This document shows positions 57,625 to 64,000 of a DNA stretch of 64,000 nt, one piece after another. Under the pieces are notes generated by a model that did not search any database, was not told the origin of the DNA, and saw nothing but the letters and a program-made list of their open reading frames with translations. Numbering within the stretch: the stretch's first letter is position 1; the number at the start of each line of letters is the position of its first letter. The stretch comes from Takakia lepidozioides. Lineage: Eukaryota > Streptophyta > Takakiopsida > Takakiales > Takakiaceae. The position numbers were made by a program, and so were the translations under genes. The stretch lies in the NCBI GenBank assembly GCA_030704615.1, contig CM060734.1, positions 37,278,042 through 37,342,041 of the forward strand. Direction: 5' to 3'.

Positions 57625-60600
57625 CTAAGATTTCCTCTTAGCCCCAAAGTGTTCAATCAAGAGCTCTTGTACAACTGGCAGAAGATTTGTGGCAGGAACA
57701 CTACTACTGACAATGTCCCCCAAGTGAGAGTCAGACCCCACTCTCCCACCAAGAAAGATGTCAAATCCTTCCACTGGCTTCTTGTTTTCGTCACGGGCCA
57801 TAGTACCCATGAACCCAATGTCAGCCACCTGCATAAGAATATTATTCAGCGTCGTTCAGTTCGAATTCACTGCAAGACCTAAAGTACCAGAAGATCATAA
57901 AATTTCATAGTATTTTGATGGACATCATGGAAGTGGTAGAGGAAATGTAAGACTTTGCTTGAACCAAGTGGACCCGGAAAAACCAAGCCTCATTTTGACA
58001 GGAATCACCGACCAGACTTTTCTTCAACAGAGTTTCTGTATATCACTCACTTGGCTTAACCTAGCCTAATCACCTATACACCAAACCTGCCTTTGCAATT
58101 GCATGAGAAGCAGCACTCGATCGTATGTCCATGTCTTCATACTCTCTAATTTCTTCTATCCTGTGCAAGACCTGTAAACTCCCTTTCCAGCAAACGATTT
58201 AAAACCAATGTGGGCATAAGTACAGACCTGAACTTGGGCACAACTATTGGGACACCCTGTGAAGTGCATTCGTACTGGCCGAGACAGCTCCATTGTCTCT
58301 TCAAGATCCTTAGTGAGCTGCAGCGAGCGGGCCTTAGTCTCTACTATTGCCATCCCACAAAATTGACTCCCAGTGCAAGCCACCAAATTGGCCAATAAAG
58401 GAGTTGGGTTCGTAGAAAACTTCGCTAAGATAGGCTCTTGGAGCAAAGATGAAACCTTCTCAGTTGATACATTGGGAAGTATCAAATTTTGCTCAACCGT
58501 TATCCGGAGTTCACCTGTCCCATAATCATCCGCAAGGCGTGCGAGCTCATACATTTCGGGTGCCTGGAGGCGGCCAACCGGGACATGGATACCCACAAAA
58601 TTCAATCCTGGTTGCTTTTGAGGGTGCACTCCATAGAAGTCCCGCCGCTTCCAAGCAGGGTCAACCAAATCCTTTCCAGCTCTTTGAAGGGGAGTTCCTG
58701 TGGACATCCGTTTCTCCACTTCGGTTCTGAACTCTTCAATTCCCTGTATTGCAATTCAGAGGTAATCAGTCTGTCTCTTTCAGTAACGTATTTAATGGGA
58801 AATTTCAAAAGAATGTAGTTGTATAGTGTCTATGATTATGCCCAAGAGCCGATTCTGCATCGAAGATGCAAATACACATCCTACTGAGGCAAGCCAAGAA
58901 GGGAGAATCAGAGGTAGATTAGCAGTGCTGAGCCATTGGCACTACAGAGTTGAAGCCACACCATCTAAAAAATTCAAGCTACCTCACCATTCACCATTCA
59001 CAATCTGGAAGGGGTGACAGTCATTCACCCAACACAATTAGAATAATTGCAAGAAATCAATCCATCTCAATTAAAGTGAACAAGCCTGCTAAAATCTTAC
59101 CAGCTCATCAATCAACCACATCATGCGAGTTTTTTGTCGGTTACCCCGTGACCCCAGATCCCTATATGCCTCAAGCACGGCTTTACAAAGAGGAACAACA
59201 TCCCTCTCCGGAACCCAAGCATCCATCTTCACGGCCTCAGCACAGCGCTTGGGGCTGAAGAACCCCCCCACCAGCAGATTGAATCCAAATTCTCCATCTT
59301 TTGTTGCAGGTATGTAAGCAAGGTCATTTATATGGGGATGCTCGTATAGGTCATGACTCCCCACCACGCACACATTCCACTTGCGAGGCCTGCAACAAGC
59401 ATCCACATGTTAGCACTCTTAAAAGTGCACATAGAGGTGCCCAAGAGAAGTGGGAACACAGTTCTAGGTATGTACATCACATAGCTCTTTCATTTGCCAC
59501 AAATCCTGACTGAATCCCCTGTAATCCATTTGACTGGAGCTGTGGAATATTGGATTTGTGTCTCATTACCCTGGTGAGCTATAACCAAAAGATGGCTAGT
59601 TTGCTGTGAGCACTATGCCTCAAGAGTACATCATACTGGACATCATAGCCAACTTTTGAGGGGGGAACATCATAAGGTACCTAGAAGTCTAGTGATATAA
59701 AAACCCAATGCCACACCAGTCAAAAGAACATTTCTGTTTGGCAAATGGAGATGTGATTCAATCTCAACATTCTTACAGATTAAATGTGCATCTCTCCATG
59801 AGTAGAATGAGGATATATACTGCTAAGAAAAGCACCCTCTTGCACCACCTGTCTCTTCTCAAAGGGAGCTGAGGCACTCTGATCTCTAATCCTGATTAAA
59901 ATCCGTAGTAGAAGTAAGTACTGCATCTACAAAACAGACATCTCTCAAAGGCTACAATCTGTACAGTGGAGGCAGAAAGACGTACAAATTGGTGATGGAC
60001 GTGTTGCCACGTCCACTGCTGATGACATAGTCTGTGATTGCCTGACAATATGGTCTTGTGTCAACGATCTCGTCAGGGTCAATACCCGCAAGTGGATTCC
60101 CGACTGCATTTCTCACATTATCCATCCCACTCTGTAGGCTTGAGAGACCGACCCTCCGAAGCCCATCGAATATTGCAGGTGCGTCTTCAAGTGTAACCCC
60201 CCGGATTTGCCAATTTTGTCTCGTGGTCAAGTCCGCACACCCATCTTCTCCATACTTTTCGATGACACTTGCTAGGTAGCGTGTATGTTCACTTGTTGTT
60301 ACCCCGTTGGGCAGCTTCAGCCGCATCATGAACCTCCCATCTGCTCACACATCTCATTTCACATGTGTTGTTGAACCCAGCTCTGTGTCTTAAAACAGGA
60401 ACAACAACCACTAGCCGAGCTCTAATTATTCGACATGTAGGCAACCATCTGTCTCAAAGTTGACTGCCTGTCAAATGCAATCATGGTTGATCGCCACAAG
60501 GAAATCACAAGTGGAGTTACTTACACTGACGCTTTCGGCGGTGGAATAATCCCAGCCATTTGAGACGCGAGTCGATGTCATCCTTGCCAGATTTTGAATT

Positions 60601-61187
60601 GTCGATTTCAGCAAATGGGATCTTGGCGAGCTGCTCGATCTCATTCTCAACAAAAAACTTCATTGGATCCTTCTCTAACTTTATCTGCATGCAGTATAAC
60701 TGCCACAATCAGACCTGAATAAATGTCATTCCAGCTACAACCATCGCGAGGACTAATTGTCCTCCACACACACATACCTACACTTTCTCTCTTTTGCAGT
60801 TCAACCACAATTTGACTTGACAAAAACCTTTTCAGCAGAATTGATGCCAGTCCGGAATTCCTCTCGCAAAACCCAGTACCCATCTTTCTCCTCAACTCTT
60901 GGTATCAATCGATCATTCTCGACAGTCGCTGATGGTACGCTGGCGATGGTTCGCGCTGTCACTTGCCGGGGGGTCGACTCAAGTCGGAGGGCGGAAGCAC
61001 AACATACGGTGCGATCACTGTTGCAAGGCCTCAATTTTGTAGATGGGTTTGTAGAACACTTCTTGAGAGAGATGTACTTGAGACCCGAGAATTCGGAGGA
61101 GTGGGGGTCATGTGTGCCAACATTCCAGTGTACATGTGTCTCCAAGACTCCATGGTTTCCCAATTGGAGCTGAACTGTGCCTTGCAT
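57625..61187 (-). CDS. NIR1: Ferredoxin-nitrite reductase, chloroplast
   Basis: Six minus-strand exons, 61187-60828, 60684-60525, 60340-59986, 59389-59101, 58743-58228 and 57828-57625, join in frame to 627 residues. The enzyme reduces nitrite to ammonium in the stroma with electrons from ferredoxin. After a long, Ser/Thr/Arg-rich N-terminal region likely to be the transit peptide come DRLIPRVEEKDGYWVL, MMRLKLPNGVTTSEHTRYLA and DLTTRQNWQIRGV. PRKWNVCVVGSHDLYEHPH and FNLLVGGFFSPKRC follow. The four Cys that bind the 4Fe-4S cluster and siroheme are C511 and C517 (VACTGSQFC) and C552 and C556 (GCPNSC). The usual length is near 590, so the N-terminus is about 40 residues longer. Met at 61187 is preferred; an in-frame ATG lies at 61217. 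Confidence 0.93.
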
Positions 61188-61497
61188 CCTTCCTTCCTTG
61201 TCTCTCTCGCTCAACAAGATATGAGGCCAGTGATAGCCGGAAATTCTTCCTCCTCTCTTTGGTACCTACCGATCAACGCAATCTACAACGGAAACTAACT
61301 AACGCTTTGGTGTGGATCTCAGGGCCCGTTCTACAATCTCTCTCCTTCTCACACTCCCACATACGTCAATTCAATATCTTGCCAACAACACCATCCCATT
61401 CCTGCACAATCCTCATTAACAGAGCTCACATAATTGCTCCGCCATCTATAAACGCAGCCAAGCTTGTCGCCCACACTTCACCATTCTCTGAGTCTGT

Positions 61498-61542
61498 CTT
61501 TCAGCTTTCCGCGGACGTTATAAAGTAGCATTTCATTTCATT
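61498..61542 (+). repeat. Dispersed repeat R2
   Basis: AGCTTTCCGCGGACGTTATA is followed by AAAGTAGCATTTCATTTCAT. Confidence 0.7.
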
Positions 61543-62143
61543 TGTCTGCGCGACGCGGCGGCGTGGAGCTTGCCTTGCCACGACCCCTCAGTTCAGCTTG
61601 CTCAGCTCGCCACGTCCAAGCCCAAGTGGATTTTGTCTTTATGTATTTTAGTAAGAAGATGACCCTTTACAGAAAGTCTCTCGAGTCTCAATCTAGATTC
61701 CATTGTCTGCCCCGTTCCCCCACCCTCTGGATGATGGAGCCCACGCATGTACTGCTCCAGAAGCAGCAGCAGCAGCGGCTACCGGCAGCCGCCTCCTACT
61801 TGTCCTTTGGTTGTAGAGAGATTGTTAAGAAAGAGTCGGGGCATTTGAGCCTCCTCATCGAGACGGGTTTGAGGGACTCGAGTGCTAGCAACATTGCAAC
61901 GACTGGGGGACCCAGGGAGCATCTCATGTGAAGTTGAAAGGTGCTCTAAATCCTGCTCAGCGAGCTTGAGCCTGTCGTGGAAACCTAGTTTTACAAGCTG
62001 TCCGCTTGCGTCCACTTCTTCAGACTTTACTTGCATTGTAGTGAGAAGCTAAGGTTGAACTATGTTAGATCTTTGCACTAACAAATGGGAAGTGCTTGAA
62101 CCTTGCCATATCTGTCTCTCTGTCTCTCTCCATCTGTGTGGCT

Positions 62144-62180
62144 CTATGGCCGCAAGGCTAACAACGTCTTGCGAGTAGGT
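62144..62180 (-). repeat. Dispersed repeat R1
   Basis: TATGGCCGCAAGGCTAACAA followed by CGTCTTGCGAGTAGG is an R1 copy with a short deletion. Confidence 0.6.
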
Positions 62181-62282
62181 TGCGAGGAGGTTGGGTATCG
62201 TTCGAGCATACGAGCACCCAATGTAAGCATGCTCACACAAGCAAACAAGAATGTTTATAGACTTTCGAAATATCCTGAGAAT

Positions 62283-62334
62283 ATGGCCACAAGGCTGTGG
62301 CAAACATCTTATGAGTACATTCTCTCTCTCTCAT
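62283..62334 (-). repeat. Dispersed repeat R1
   Basis: ATGGCCACAAGGCTGTGGCA is followed by AACATCTTATGAGTACA and a TC run. Confidence 0.65.
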
Positions 62335-62636
62335 ATGCTGTGCTTCTTGAGATTTACCTCGGATGCAATTTGACTTATTTCATCCATGTAGAGTCCTGAA
62401 GAGGAGGTTCTTAGTAGGTTCTCGTTCCATTCCTAATTCAAGTTCGTATGACGAATATTCCCACAACTAATTCGATAGCTATGAGATGTCCATGATACAA
62501 GGATAAGTAGTCGGGCACAAAAAGATTGCCATCAACTGCAAACAAAACTAGCTCTACAGAGGATAGCTCTACACATCCAGATTGTCGACCTTTGTCACAA
62601 GATGCAATTAATAGAATCAGAAGTCAATGGGAGTAG

Positions 62637-63867
62637 CTAAGCATCATGGTAGAGTCGACGTAGTTGGTTCGTGCCGGCAGGCGCTAGCGTAACAGGACAT
62701 CGTTTGTACTGCACAGAAACCAGTAGTCACTAGAGGCACCAGAACGAATTTTACAACTGCGAAGGCACTGAAACCATAAATATACAAACACAGCTGGAGA
62801 TCTGCCAATGGGGATGAGAGAGAGGGAGAGAGGGAATGTATCCCTACATGCTTCTACCATTTACCGTTATCCACAAAAACCCCTTCAAAGCCAGACATCA
62901 GTTCTTAATCCATCTAAGAAGGAGATATAAGGGCTGGAAAGCTTACCTGAGATACATAGCTGAAAATACAAGGATAACAGAACACAAAACCAGATACAGC
63001 TATTAAGGCAGGGTTGGTGCGCTGGCGTGTGCAAAGAGGACAAATTCTTCGATCTGATGGCAACTGAATTCCTTCCTTAGCCACCTGCCACAGTCACTGG
63101 CCTCTTTGAGCAACTCAAGGATATTATGATGCACATAGCAGCACCTACAGCTTTAAGAATGAGAAAAAATCCAGACATTTGAATACAACACGCTATTTAT
63201 CTTTCTCTTGGGATACAAAACTCAAAATGCTACTCTTTGCATCTGACCACCTTTGGACACAACTCAAACCAGGATTACTAAAGTAACGAAAGAAGTAGTG
63301 GACCTTAGGTGGTGGGGGTGGAGGAGGAGGGGGATAAATGGATGGTGTGGTGACCCGATGCTCTGCTGACTGATACCACCACTCTACCATCTGCACCAAC
63401 CAAGAGCAACTCTGTGAATAGTGCTTGAATTTAAACCCATTTACATACTTTGAAGTAAAGCAGTTCAGAGAGATTTGAGAGCCCACTCAGTCCATGCATA
63501 TGCTCAACTTAAAAGTATCTGAGTGGGACCTCACTTTAAACAGAAAGACAGAAGCAATAAGGCCTGTCTGTGCATAGTCCAGCATTGCATATGCCGTTCG
63601 GAGGAAGCTCCTCTGTATAGCCTGTCATACCAAAGCATATTTGTGAGCAACAACCAAAGAGAATTGATTGACAGAAAATGACACTGACCTGAGGTGGAAA
63701 TATGGGTGTGCAAAGAGCGTATCTATGAAGAGTACAAGACTAAACCCTTGGAATGGTCAGGACAGAGGGAAAGAGTACAGTAGAGAGGTCACCTGAGCAA
63801 AAGGGGGTCCCCTCAGTCTACCAAACTCACGGTTTCTTCTCTCTTGAATAACCTTCGTGGCATCCAT
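62637..63867 (-). CDS. PEX12: PEX12 peroxisome biogenesis RING protein, 3' part
   Basis: Five minus-strand exons, all phase 0, encode the C-terminal half: 63867-63793, 63621-63535, 63390-63304, 63084-62947 and 62708-62637. The 5' exons lie beyond the window. The order follows plant PEX12: a charged loop ending RGPPFAQ; a membrane segment with LDYAQTGLIASVFLFK; then VEWWYQSAEHR and a Pro run (YPPPPPPPPPK); then the RING-type zinc-binding region VAKEGIQLPSDRRICPLC, FVFCYPCIFSYVSQ and YKRCPVTLAP. PEX12 is a peroxisomal membrane E3 ligase acting with PEX2 and PEX10 to ubiquitinate the import receptor PEX5. The partial RING (five visible Cys, no canonical full set) is normal for PEX12. The stop is at 62637-62639. 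Confidence 0.9.
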
Positions 63868-64000
63868 CTATACCTTGCAAAGACAAGTAATCCTTGAGCC
63901 AAAACTTTTAGCATGAGCAAATACAAGCACTAAATTATAGAGAGCAAAATTCCTTTCCCACAGTCAAGATGAGACCATTTACTAAATTGTTGTGACATCT

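Larger units (their letters stand above)
61188..62636. other. Spacer between nitrite reductase and PEX12
   Basis: It should include the nitrite reductase promoter. It contains an R2 copy (61498-61542) and two R1 copies (62144-62180, 62283-62334). The open frame at 61542-61931 has no recognised domain. Confidence 0.5.

Noticed and set aside
61542-61931. 129-residue plus-strand frame with Gln repeats
   Set aside because: No domain, no paralog seen, and a CAG repeat inflates the frame; probably nitrite reductase upstream DNA.
63003-63144. Minus-strand frame reading CCYVHHNILELLKEAS to a stop, which looked like a novel coding exon
   Set aside because: A different frame of the same DNA (63084-62947) gives the PEX12 RING segment with exact splice phases, so the first frame is a shadow.
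63335-63415. tRNA/SINE-like A and B boxes on the minus strand
   Set aside because: This stretch is the PEX12 exon encoding VEWWYQSAEHR and the Pro run; the Pol III resemblance is chance.
1-64000. CRISPR arrays, bacterial operons, prophage or secretion systems
   Set aside because: The sequence is eukaryotic (spliced genes, LTR elements). No evenly spaced identical repeats of CRISPR type were seen.

Overview
This window looks like nuclear DNA of a land plant, most likely a seed-free vascular plant (fern or lycophyte). That is an inference from gene content: plant-only genes (chloroplast nitrite reductase, SFR2 galactolipid remodelling enzyme, ALDH22-type aldehyde dehydrogenase, a PPR protein with a C-terminal DYW domain, AP2-domain proteins), genes with many introns, and abundant decayed transposons. 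The species cannot be named from the sequence alone. Exon boundaries were worked out by hand from splice signals, reading phase and remembered family alignments, so each model is testable but unproven.

Layout. Bases 1-14,150 are a transposon graveyard: a broken Ty1/Copia element (PBS at 213, 3' LTR starting at 4139), a SWIM zinc-finger pseudogene, a Ty3/Gypsy scrap, and an apparently full-length piggyBac element (9282-13822) with TTAA target duplications and a dead transposase gene. Bases 14,150-20,958 are AT-rich with no recognisable gene. Then come plus-strand genes: a type II DnaJ/Hsp40 (20959-22337, 3 exons), ALDH22A1-like aldehyde dehydrogenase (24840-32885, 14 exons), a frameshifted PPR-DYW pseudogene (34996-37318), a truncated gene resembling plant 2-phosphoglycerate-kinase-like proteins cut by a foldback transposon with 66-bp inverted ends (39360-40055), and SFR2 (40474-46387, 10 exons). 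A tandem segmental duplication (about 47.9-51.5 kb and 53.1-57.4 kb) carries two paralogous small genes with a divergent single AP2 domain. The right end holds minus-strand ferredoxin-nitrite reductase (57625-61187, 6 exons) and the 3' part of PEX12 (62637-63867, continuing past the window).

How they fit together. There is no operon logic here. SFR2 (chloroplast outer envelope) and nitrite reductase (stroma) are chloroplast proteins, PEX12 is a peroxisomal import E3 ligase, ALDH22 is a membrane-anchored aldehyde detoxifier and DnaJ is an Hsp70 co-chaperone. The most unusual points are a plant piggyBac element with intact ends and three tRNA-like B-box repeats inside it, the foldback element with a palindrome array, the AP2 pair with a 5- or 8-nt coding first exon, and four GC-AG introns. 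Two short dispersed repeat families recur through the gene-rich half.
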